Shown here: positions 7,677 to 14,038 of the stretch, piece after piece
Layout of the letters: every line of letters begins with the position of its first letter
Position numbering within the stretch: the stretch's first letter is position 1
Notes under the pieces: model-generated
The model's database searches: none
Told to the model about the DNA's origin: nothing
The model's input: only the letters and a program-made list of their open reading frames with translations
Translations under genes and position numbers: made by a program
Origin: GCA-2862585 sp965661345
GTDB lineage: Bacteria > Bacteroidota > Bacteroidia > Flavobacteriales > UBA7312
Length of the DNA stretch: 18,451 nt
NCBI GenBank assembly: GCA_965661345.1
Contig: CBFIDK010000017.1
Span: 1 to 18,451, forward strand
Direction of reading: 5' to 3'

Positions 7677-8300
7677 ATGAACGGCGAAAATACAGTCAAG
7701 AATAGTGTGTCTAAACGTTTGGGTTTACTTAATCGGTACTTTAAGATTACACGGTTTTATACTTTTTTAAAAGATACTGCATTCAAAGGAGGCTTTCTCA
7801 TTGCGCTTTTTGTAGCTTTAGTTTTTCTTCTTGACACATTCGTAATAGATATTAATTTATTACTGAGTAATCTAGTAGAGTCTTATTCTCCACTTGTTAT
7901 TTTTTCAATTTTTATAGTTTCAGAGTCTGTTTTAGGCTTGTTGCCACCTGAGGTTTTTATTGCATGGGCTTCTAAGTCTACTTCACCTTATTTATTTTTA
8001 TTTACTCTAGCTTCTATTTCCTATTTAGGTGGGATAATATCTTACTTTATAGGGGGACGATTGTTTCTAATACCTGCGGTCAAAAATTACATTGAAGTTA
8101 AAATAGCAAAGCATATTGTTAACCTACGCAAATGGGGAGGGGTATTTGTATTCTTAGGAGCTGTTTCTCCGTTACCACACTCAATGGTAAGTATGGCTAG
8201 TGGCTTAATAAAATATAATTTTAAACATTATTTATTGTGGTCTTTGTTTAGGTATATACGCTTTCTAGTGTATGCTTTGGTGATTTTTCAAGTATTTTAA
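7677..8300 (+). CDS. VTT/DedA-like (YqaA-type) integral membrane protein
   Basis: A 207-residue protein with hydrophobic segments at about 36-54, 72-90, 104-126, 156-178 and 184-205. The central segment SYLGGIISYFIGGRL and the later block WGGVFVFLGAVSPLPHSMVS, followed by ASGLIKYNFKHYL, match the layout of the VTT domain. In that domain a Gly-rich helix precedes a re-entrant loop with a conserved Pro/Arg-rich motif and a G-x-x-(K/R)-(M/Y) element. DedA/VTT proteins are proposed lipid scramblases or undecaprenyl-phosphate translocases of the inner membrane. The usual Arg of the 'F-x-R-x-x-P' motif is replaced here by FLGAVSPLP. The gene converges on a lysophospholipid acyltransferase gene with a 6-bp gap. 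Family assignment is by pattern only. Confidence 0.65.
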   Translation: MNGENTVKNSVSKRLGLLNRYFKITRFYTFLKDTAFKGGFLIALFVALVFLLDTFVIDINLLLSNLVESYSPLVIFSIFIVSESVLGLLPPEVFIAWASKSTSPYLFLFTLASISYLGGIISYFIGGRLFLIPAVKNYIEVKIAKHIVNLRKWGGVFVFLGAVSPLPHSMVSMASGLIKYNFKHYLLWSLFRYIRFLVYALVIFQVF

Positions 8301-8306
8301 AATCAG

Positions 8307-9050
8307 TTATACCTTTTTTAAAGACTGGTGCTGTTCAATAGCAAATTCTATTTTATTTACAATGTCTTCAACAGTATCTGCTTCATAATTTATTTCTAAG
8401 GGATCTTTTATATCGAAAGATTTTAAAACGCCTTTTTTCTTCACTACCAAGCCTTTTTTGTCAAACGAACGTCTAAAGCCATCAATTACGATAGGAACGA
8501 CAATGGGTTTATTCTTTTTAATTATGTGAGCTGTTCCTTTTCGAACTGGGGTCCATGCTTTTGTAGTGCCTTGTGGAAAGGTAATTAGCCAGCCGTCATT
8601 AAGTGCTTTATCAATATTTGAAACATCTTCTGATTTAACTTCTCTTTGAATACTTTCTCCTTTGCTTCGCCAAGTTCTGTCAATACTTATGGAGCCAGCG
8701 TGTGCCATTAATTTAGGCAGCAAGCCAGATTTCATGGTTTCTTTGGCAGCAACAAAATATAAATTCATTTTGGGCTTCCATAAGTATCCGATATTCTTAA
8801 TGTTATTATTTCTTCCGCTTAGAGTTGCATTTATCACATGAATCATTGCCGCAACGTCAGCAAAATAGGTCTGATGATTTGAAATAAATAGAACGTTTTT
8901 TTCTGGAAGATTTTCAATGACGTGAGTACCACTAATATACATTTTATCTATACCTCTAAATCGAGTGTGCGAAAGAATCCCAAGAATTCTTACTAGCCAC
9001 TTTTTTAAAAATAGATTGTGACCAAAAGCGTTTTTTTTTGTTAAAAACAT
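8307..9050 (-). CDS. PlsC-type 1-acylglycerol-3-phosphate acyltransferase family protein
   Basis: A 247-residue protein of the lysophospholipid acyltransferase superfamily, which transfers an acyl chain to lysophosphatidate or a related acceptor at the inner membrane. Block I reads SNHQTYFADV with His59 and Asp65. Block III reads FPQGTT at 158-163, where FPEGTR is usual. The AGSISIDR segment near 118-125 matches block II, and the IVVPIVIDGF segment near 183-192 matches block IV. The spacing His-X5-Asp differs from the canonical His-X4-Asp. With the Glu-to-Gln and Arg-to-Thr changes in block III, this marks a divergent subfamily whose acceptor may not be lysophosphatidate. The gene follows the UPF0316 gene on the same strand after 62 bp. 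Confidence 0.82.
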   Translation of the reverse strand: MFLTKKNAFGHNLFLKKWLVRILGILSHTRFRGIDKMYISGTHVIENLPEKNVLFISNHQTYFADVAAMIHVINATLSGRNNNIKNIGYLWKPKMNLYFVAAKETMKSGLLPKLMAHAGSISIDRTWRSKGESIQREVKSEDVSNIDKALNDGWLITFPQGTTKAWTPVRKGTAHIIKKNKPIVVPIVIDGFRRSFDKKGLVVKKKGVLKSFDIKDPLEINYEADTVEDIVNKIEFAIEQHQSLKKV

Positions 9051-9112
9051 ATATCGTTAAGGTTAGCGTAATGCTATCGATAAATTTAAGAAATTAAAAC
9101 GTTTGTGAAGTA

Positions 9113-9613
9113 TTATTTTTTCAAAGACATTGGGTTAGCAAACTCAGTGGTTATGTATGAGTTAGGGGCTGTGTCTTCAATTATTTTTAATACTGTTTTG
9201 AGTTTTCTTTTAGGAATAATACACCAGTAAATTCTAACAGAGCCTTTTATTCCTTCACCATTCATTACTGTTACGCCAAATCCTTTTTCTCTGAGAGGTT
9301 TGGCTACGTTTGGGGAGTCAATGGGTGTAAAAACTCTGACTACTACATCTCCAAATCCAAGAATACCCTCGATATATGAACCCAAAATTGTTCCTGCTGC
9401 AAAGCCTAATGCATAGCCAGCGATGAGCAAAGAGTCATCAATATCTTCAATTACCTTTGATACAGCTAATATCCAGATTACGGATTCTACTAAACCCACT
9501 AAACCTGCATATATTGATTTGTTTTTTGCAATTAATAAAGCCCTAACTGTTCCTAGGCTTTGATCACAAAGACGTAAAAGAAAAATTGACAGTGCAGCAA
9601 GGAATACGCTCAT
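9113..9613 (-). CDS. UPF0316 membrane protein (DUF5698 plus DUF2179)
   Basis: A 166-residue protein. Residues 1-95 hold three or four membrane helices: SVFLAALSIFLLRLCDQSLG, GLVGLVESVIWILAVSKVI, and the Gly-rich LIAGYALGFAAGTILGSYIE. Residues 100-160 form a soluble DUF2179-like domain (VRVFTPIDSPNVAKPLREKG ... NGEGIKGSVRIYWCIIPKRKLKTVLKIIEDTAP). This is the complete UPF0316/YebE-type arrangement. Its function is unknown; the C-terminal domain is a ferredoxin-like ligand-binding candidate shared with YitT-type membrane proteins. The gene lies downstream of the photolyase operon on the same strand, separated by 56 bp that contain an apparent promoter of its own. Confidence 0.85.
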   Translation of the reverse strand: MSVFLAALSIFLLRLCDQSLGTVRALLIAKNKSIYAGLVGLVESVIWILAVSKVIEDIDDSLLIAGYALGFAAGTILGSYIEGILGFGDVVVRVFTPIDSPNVAKPLREKGFGVTVMNGEGIKGSVRIYWCIIPKRKLKTVLKIIEDTAPNSYITTEFANPMSLKK

Positions 9614-9622
9614 TGATTATTT

Positions 9623-9660
9623 TTATTTTCAAAAGTAATAATTTATACTCTTGAAAATAA
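9623..9660 (-). promoter_or_regulatory. Inverted repeat enclosing a -7 box (TACTTTTG) before the UPF0316 gene
   Basis: TTATTTTCAA at 9623-9632 is the exact complement of TTGAAAATAA at 9651-9660. On the minus strand the box TACTTTTG at 9630-9637 matches TAnnTTTG and overlaps one arm; a start near 9623 would give a 10-nt leader. The repeat could be an operator over this promoter or, less likely, a terminator for the photolyase operon, since no T run follows on the minus strand. Confidence 0.45.
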
Positions 9661-9669
9661 TACATCATT

Positions 9670-11160
9670 TTACTTTTTTTGGTCTAAGGAATTTAGGTAT
9701 GAGCTGGAAATAGTTTCAAATTTATTCCTTTTTTCATCGCTCATATTATGATACATATTGACCATGAATTTCATTCTAATATTATTTTTGAAAATGTGTT
9801 CGTATTTATGAATAAATCGCCAGTAAAGAGCGTCCCAAGTATCTTCCCAATCAGATTTTTTGTAGTCACTCATTTTTTTAATGTAATTACTACTGCTGAA
9901 ATAGGGTTTAGTTGACATCAATCCACCATCTGAAAACTGACTCATACCATACACATTAGGCACCATAACCCAGTCATAGGAATCAATGTACACTTCTATA
10001 AACCATTGGTAAACGTCATCAGGGTCAAATTCACATAATAGCATAAAATTGCCTAATATCATTAAGCGTTCAATGTGGTGCGAATAGGCTGTTTTTAGAA
10101 TTTTTTTAATAGTATTATCAATTGGCTCAATTCCAGTTGTGCCGTCATAAAAAGAAGCAGGTATTTTTCGCTTAAAATTGAAGAAGTTTGTTGTTCGTTC
10201 TTGGCTTCCTTTCACTTCATAAATACCTCTGATAAATTCTCGCCAGCCAATAATCTGTCTTACAAAACCCTCAAGTGAATTTAATGGAATGTCATTTTTT
10301 TCTGCAAAACTCAAAGTAGTATTTATGATGTATTCAGGTGTTATCAGACCGATATTCATCATTGGAGTGATTATACTATGATTTAAATACGACTCTTCTT
10401 TTACAATGGCGTCTTCATATATTCCAAAATCATAAAATCGGTTTTGTAAAAAGTCTTCAAACCACTTTTTTGAGGATTCAAAATTTGATGGGTAAAGCGG
10501 TGTTTCAGTTAATTCACCAAGATTCTTTGAAAAGTATGTCTGGACGTATTCAATAGCCTCTTTGTAAAATTCATCTGATTTTACTGCTTTAATAGTTGGT
10601 GGCGTTTTGGTCTTAGGGTATTTTTTCCTGTTGTCAGTGTCGAAACTCCATTTTCCCCCAATAGGGTTTTCATTTTCATCGATTAAAATTTTGAACTTTT
10701 TACGCTGTGAGATGTAAAAGGATGTTTGGAAAAACTTTTTCTTATTGGCTTTGAAAAAATCGCCTAATTCGTTTTCTTTAGTAAGAAAGTTAGGATTGTC
10801 AAACTTCTCTAGTTTTATATTGTGTTTTGAAGCGCTTTTTTCGATTTTTTTCGAGAGATAATTATCGACAGGATTAATATAGCATACACAATCGATTTGT
10901 TCGCTTTTGAATTGATTAAATAGAGAGTCAATATCCGCTAAATTATCATTATGACTTATGTATTTCGCTTGAAAATTATTAGCTTTTAAGTGCCACTCAT
11001 AAAATTTCATGCTCGAGCGATGCAAAGCTATTTTTTGCTTGTGAAAATTGTATTGTTTGAAAAATAATTCATCTTCAATAATGTACGAGGTTGAAGTTGA
11101 AAGAGGTAAAGGGCTGTTTTCAAATAATTGATTTGGAAATATAATGTTTACGCTATTCAT
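9670..11160 (-). CDS. Cryptochrome/photolyase family protein, PhrB-like, lacking the Fe-S cysteines
   Basis: A 496-residue protein of the 'deoxyribodipyrimidine photolyase-related' (FeS-BCP, PhrB-like) group. It has an N-terminal alpha/beta antenna domain (IIFPNQLFE at 6-14) and a C-terminal helical FAD domain. Residues in the FAD domain include RQIIGWREFIRGIYE, TAYSHHIERLM with His361-His362 at the place of the (6-4) photolyase catalytic His, EVYIDSYDWVMVPNVYGMSQ, and DGGLMSTKPYFSS. The family normally binds a 4Fe-4S cluster through one Cys about 15 residues before the His pair and three Cys in a loop starting MSDYC. Here position 346 is Pro, and the loop (430-446, MSDYKKSDWEDTWDALY) has no Cys and appears shorter. 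The likely reaction is light-driven repair of UV photoproducts. Its start overlaps the stop of the preceding gene as ATGA. Confidence 0.88.
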   Translation of the reverse strand: MNSVNIIFPNQLFENSPLPLSTSTSYIIEDELFFKQYNFHKQKIALHRSSMKFYEWHLKANNFQAKYISHNDNLADIDSLFNQFKSEQIDCVCYINPVDNYLSKKIEKSASKHNIKLEKFDNPNFLTKENELGDFFKANKKKFFQTSFYISQRKKFKILIDENENPIGGKWSFDTDNRKKYPKTKTPPTIKAVKSDEFYKEAIEYVQTYFSKNLGELTETPLYPSNFESSKKWFEDFLQNRFYDFGIYEDAIVKEESYLNHSIITPMMNIGLITPEYIINTTLSFAEKNDIPLNSLEGFVRQIIGWREFIRGIYEVKGSQERTTNFFNFKRKIPASFYDGTTGIEPIDNTIKKILKTAYSHHIERLMILGNFMLLCEFDPDDVYQWFIEVYIDSYDWVMVPNVYGMSQFSDGGLMSTKPYFSSSNYIKKMSDYKKSDWEDTWDALYWRFIHKYEHIFKNNIRMKFMVNMYHNMSDEKRNKFETISSSYLNSLDQKK

Positions 11161-12254
11161 TGCTTTAGTGGTTTTAGTTCCTTTCTACATTTATTCCAAA
11201 ATTTAAAAAATGAAGGGTAGTAGCCTTTTACTGAAAACATCCAATCCCTTTGGTCTTCTATGCCTTTGTAATGTCCGTTTAATGGGTGTTCCTTAAAATA
11301 TAGTTGACTGTTGTTAACGACTGCTTTAAGTTCATCAAAAGAGCCAACAAATAGTTGAATGTCGTCTATGTTTTTTGACAAGTTAATCATAAAATCCATT
11401 GACTTCTTTGAAATAGGGTATTTTTCAAATACGGTCGGTTCAATAAGTAGTATTCTGTTAGCTTTTTCTTCTTTTCGCCATTTGGGGTCAAGGTTGTAGT
11501 AATTGTAGATTAATGTCGGAATTTCGCTGTTAATCTGAATAGCATTGTCGCTTTTTGGCAATGGCGTTTTAAGTTCTAAATCGATAGTATCTTTCAATGA
11601 ATCTGGAATGTCCATTGTGTAAAACTGTGAATAATCTACATCTAGAAAAGTGTTTTTTTGTTGAGTATAGCAGTATTTGTTGATATTCACTTGATTTGCG
11701 AAATACAATTTATTACTGTTAGTGCCACACACCCACTGCCAGCTTAGGCTATTACTAGCCCAATCTCCATCTAATAAATGATAATACATCCACTGAGCGG
11801 GTAGTTTCCAATGGGATTTAGCGTTGTTACAGCAGATGGCAGCAATGTACATTCTTACATGATTATGAATGTATCCGGTTTCATAAAAGTCATGTATGGC
11901 ATTGTCAATTGCCTCTATAGATGAGTTTCCATCAATAATAGCTTTTGGTATTTGGAAATTTTTGACATTAACTTGATTTTGTTTTAAATCGCTGTTGATT
12001 TCGTCCTGTTTCTCAACCCAAATCTGTTGCCAGTAATCTCGCCAAGCTAATTCTTGAATGAACTTTTCAATTTTGTAGGGGTCAAAACCTCTATTAAGTA
12101 ATGATGATAGAATATCTTTAGTTGAGATTACGCCTCTAGAAATATAAGGCGATAATTTACTAACCGATCCATCAATAAAATTTCTGTTTTTAGCATAGGC
12201 AATTGGCTTTATAACATTAATTTTTTCGTTGATGAAGGTTAAGTTAGTGTTCAT
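11157..12254 (-). CDS. Photolyase/cryptochrome FAD-binding-domain protein without N-terminal antenna domain
   Basis: A 365-residue protein. Residues 10-205 form the helical FAD-binding domain of the photolyase/cryptochrome superfamily: LSPYISRGVIS, FIQELAWRDYWQQIW, YIHNHVRMYIAA, DGDWASNSLSWQWVCG, and the ANQVNINKYC...NTFLD end. The usual N-terminal Rossmann-like antenna domain (about 130 residues) is missing; the protein begins almost directly at the FAD domain. The C-terminal third (about 270-365) instead carries an alpha/beta-looking segment: RILLIEPTVFEKYPISKKSM, then IQLFVGSFDEL, then KEHPLNGHY and the RDWMFSVKGYYPSFFKFW end. This resembles the kind of fold normally found at the N-terminus, so a permuted arrangement is possible. 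It is the first gene of the operon and is translationally coupled to the PhrB-like gene. Repair activity or a sensor role cannot be distinguished. Confidence 0.87.
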   Translation of the reverse strand: MNTNLTFINEKINVIKPIAYAKNRNFIDGSVSKLSPYISRGVISTKDILSSLLNRGFDPYKIEKFIQELAWRDYWQQIWVEKQDEINSDLKQNQVNVKNFQIPKAIIDGNSSIEAIDNAIHDFYETGYIHNHVRMYIAAICCNNAKSHWKLPAQWMYYHLLDGDWASNSLSWQWVCGTNSNKLYFANQVNINKYCYTQQKNTFLDVDYSQFYTMDIPDSLKDTIDLELKTPLPKSDNAIQINSEIPTLIYNYYNLDPKWRKEEKANRILLIEPTVFEKYPISKKSMDFMINLSKNIDDIQLFVGSFDELKAVVNNSQLYFKEHPLNGHYKGIEDQRDWMFSVKGYYPSFFKFWNKCRKELKPLKQ

Positions 12255-12288
12255 TTTGTATAACTAAACAAGTTTATAGTTATACAAA
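12255..12288. promoter_or_regulatory. Operator-like inverted repeat, copy A, at the photolyase operon start
   Basis: TTTGTATAACT, a 12-bp spacer, then AGTTATACAAA; the arms are perfectly complementary, and one more base pair on each side also matches. It abuts the start codon at 12252-12254 and overlaps the -7 box, so a bound protein would block transcription. The same element with the same spacing occurs at 5081-5114. Confidence 0.65.
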
Positions 12289-12292
12289 AGTA
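12285..12292 (-). promoter_or_regulatory. Promoter -7 box TACTTTTG for the photolyase operon
   Basis: A match to TAnnTTTG on the minus strand. It would start transcription near 12278, leaving a leader of about 24 nt made almost entirely of the inverted repeat. No clear TTG -33 element is visible. Confidence 0.5.
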
Positions 12293-12331
12293 GTTAAATT
12301 ATATTCAACTGATAAAAAATCTATTTTAAAT

Positions 12332-12643
12332 TTACGAATTCCCTCCTCTATTTCCTCTAAAAGCCTTGTAGAGTTTGTCTTTAATCTCTTCTTCCATGTC
12401 AGATTCTGCTTGTAAATAGCCTTCAGTACGTCCGATGAACATTGCTATTAGAGCTACCTCTCGAACATTATGGCCTTTTTGAAGAAGCTTCATTACGGCA
12501 TCGTAAGTAGAATCGGTTTCTTCAGAAATTTCATCAGCAAGTTTCTCGAAATTAAACAACTCTTCTTTATCACATTGTAATAAATGGCATAATTTTTCAA
12601 TTTCAAATGGACTTAAATCTGGTGTTTTTTTAGGAACATTCAT
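12332..12643 (-). CDS. Small acidic helical protein of unknown function
   Basis: A protein of 103 residues from the Met at 12643; the frame is open for 11 more codons, to an ATG at 12676. I prefer the downstream Met because a TATATTTA promoter-like box (12661-12668) lies inside the extension, and because the extension (MPYIFTEILFV) does not resemble the rest. The protein reads LSPFEIEKLCHLLQCDKEEL, then a Glu-rich helix and the segment LLQKGHNVREVALIAMFIGRTEGYLQAE. It is predicted to be fully helical, soluble and acidic. I do not recognise a family. It lies upstream of the photolyase operon on the same strand with an 80-bp gap, and is divergent from the barrel-protein gene. Confidence 0.6.
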   Translation of the reverse strand: MNVPKKTPDLSPFEIEKLCHLLQCDKEELFNFEKLADEISEETDSTYDAVMKLLQKGHNVREVALIAMFIGRTEGYLQAESDMEEEIKDKLYKAFRGNRGGNS

Positions 12644-12660
12644 AACAAATAGTATTTCTG

Positions 12661-12668
12661 TAAATATA
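12661..12668 (-). promoter_or_regulatory. Possible promoter -7 box (TATATTTA) for the small acidic protein gene
   Basis: Seven of eight positions fit TAnnTTTG; the final G is A. A TTG on the minus strand lies 17 bp upstream, within the spacing known for Flavobacteria. This supports the Met at 12643 as the start. Confidence 0.35.
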
Positions 12669-12741
12669 TAAGGCAAAATCTATGCCAATAGGAATTTTTG
12701 GGTCAAAATGTCAGTTTTATAATATAAAATAGAAAAGTAAG

Positions 12742-12755
12742 TTATGAATTCATAA
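12742..12755. repeat. 14-bp perfect palindrome TTATGAATTCATAA
   Basis: A perfect palindrome located 10 bp before the barrel-protein start codon, between two divergent genes. It could be an operator or chance in AT-rich DNA. Confidence 0.4.
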
Positions 12756-12765
12756 ACTATCTGCC

Positions 12766-13989
12766 ATGAAAAAAAATCTTTTTTTACTGTTGTCTTTTCC
12801 GTTATTTATTTTTTCACAAGACATAGAGAAGTTGAATGTGTTCTTAGATTGCAACTACATCTGTGATGAAGATTTTCTTAAACGAGAAATGCCCTATATC
12901 AACTTTATGCGTAATCCCACAGATTCTCATGTTCAAATCATTATTCAATCACAAAAAAGTGCTAGTGGTGGTAGTCGATTGTCGCTTAGATTTATAGGCT
13001 TAAATCAATTTCAATCAACAGAAAATGAATATTTTGTTAATCTAGAGCCAGATGCTTCAGAGGAAGATTCTCGTCAGGAGATTTTAGAGATGCTCAAAAA
13101 AGGATTGTTTTATTATTTGTTAAGAAGTGAGGAAGCTAAAAACTTCAAGTTAAGCTATAAAAAAAGTGCAATTCTAGATACGAAAGATGAAATAGATAAT
13201 TGGAGAAATTGGGTGTTTAGAATCAATTTGAATGGTTGGCTTAATCGGGAAAAAGGGTATTCAAACAGCAATTATTATTCATCGTTATCAATTAATAAGA
13301 TTTCTGAAGAGTCAAAGTTTTTATCTAATTTTAGATTGAATAATTCCTCAACAATTTACGATTATCCAGATTATAAACTGAAAACAGAAACCAAAAATTC
13401 TTCAGCTAATTTTACCTATGTTAAAAGTCTGGGGGCAAAATTTTCAGCTGGTGCAATTTCCAATATTTCAAGAAATACGTTTTCTAACTATAATTATAAA
13501 TTTCGCTTTATTCCATCAGTTGAGTATAACGTTTATCCATACGATGAGTCCACCAAGCACCGCTTGAGTATGCTATATGGAGTTGGTATAGGCTTTAACG
13601 ATTATATAGATTCAACCATATATTTAAAAACTCAGGATGCATTTGCTCTTCAGCAGATTGAGTTTAAATACGACAACATACAAAAATGGGGGAATATTGG
13701 CTTTAATTTTTACGGTTATCAGATATTAAACCCAGAGGATTTTGGTAAATATTATTTGAACATTGGTACTGATTTTAATTGGAATGTGGTAAAAGGACTG
13801 TCTGTGAGTTTATGGGCATGGGCCACATTAAATAGAGCACAAATTTCATTGGTAAAAGGCGATATTTCGTCTGAAGATATTCTTACCCGTCAAAGAGAAT
13901 TAGAATCAAATTATAAATTTAACATGACTTTTGGTCTTAGTTACACCTTTGGATCAACCAAGAATAATATTGTAAACTCAAGATTCTGA
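12766..13989 (+). CDS. Outer-membrane beta-barrel-like protein with a conserved N-terminal domain
   Basis: A 407-residue exported protein with a signal peptide at residues 1-17 (MKKNLFLLLSFPLFIFS). Residues 20-125 form a distinct domain: VFLDCNYICDEDFLKREMPYI, then FMRNPTDSHVQIIIQSQ, a Gly/Ser stretch and LSLRFIG. I recall similar 'FLDC-x-x-C-D ... VRDRTDADVH ... LRFIG' N-termini on uncharacterised exported proteins of Bacteroidetes and Acidobacteria. Residues about 160-395 alternate polar and aromatic residues in short strands separated by charged turns, ending LSYTFG near the C-terminus, as expected of an outer-membrane barrel. The paired Cys at residues 29 and 33 may form a disulfide in the periplasm. 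It is the first gene of a plus-strand run; the next gene starts 49 bp later. Its function is unknown. Confidence 0.8.
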   Translation: MKKNLFLLLSFPLFIFSQDIEKLNVFLDCNYICDEDFLKREMPYINFMRNPTDSHVQIIIQSQKSASGGSRLSLRFIGLNQFQSTENEYFVNLEPDASEEDSRQEILEMLKKGLFYYLLRSEEAKNFKLSYKKSAILDTKDEIDNWRNWVFRINLNGWLNREKGYSNSNYYSSLSINKISEESKFLSNFRLNNSSTIYDYPDYKLKTETKNSSANFTYVKSLGAKFSAGAISNISRNTFSNYNYKFRFIPSVEYNVYPYDESTKHRLSMLYGVGIGFNDYIDSTIYLKTQDAFALQQIEFKYDNIQKWGNIGFNFYGYQILNPEDFGKYYLNIGTDFNWNVVKGLSVSLWAWATLNRAQISLVKGDISSEDILTRQRELESNYKFNMTFGLSYTFGSTKNNIVNSRF

Positions 13990-14038
13990 GAAGTTAATTT
14001 TTTTTACTTAGATTTGATTAAACTTAATCTTCAAAAAT

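Noticed and set aside
12644..12676. Eleven-codon N-terminal extension of the small acidic protein
   Set aside because: It contains the likely promoter box and does not resemble the rest of the protein, so the downstream Met was chosen.
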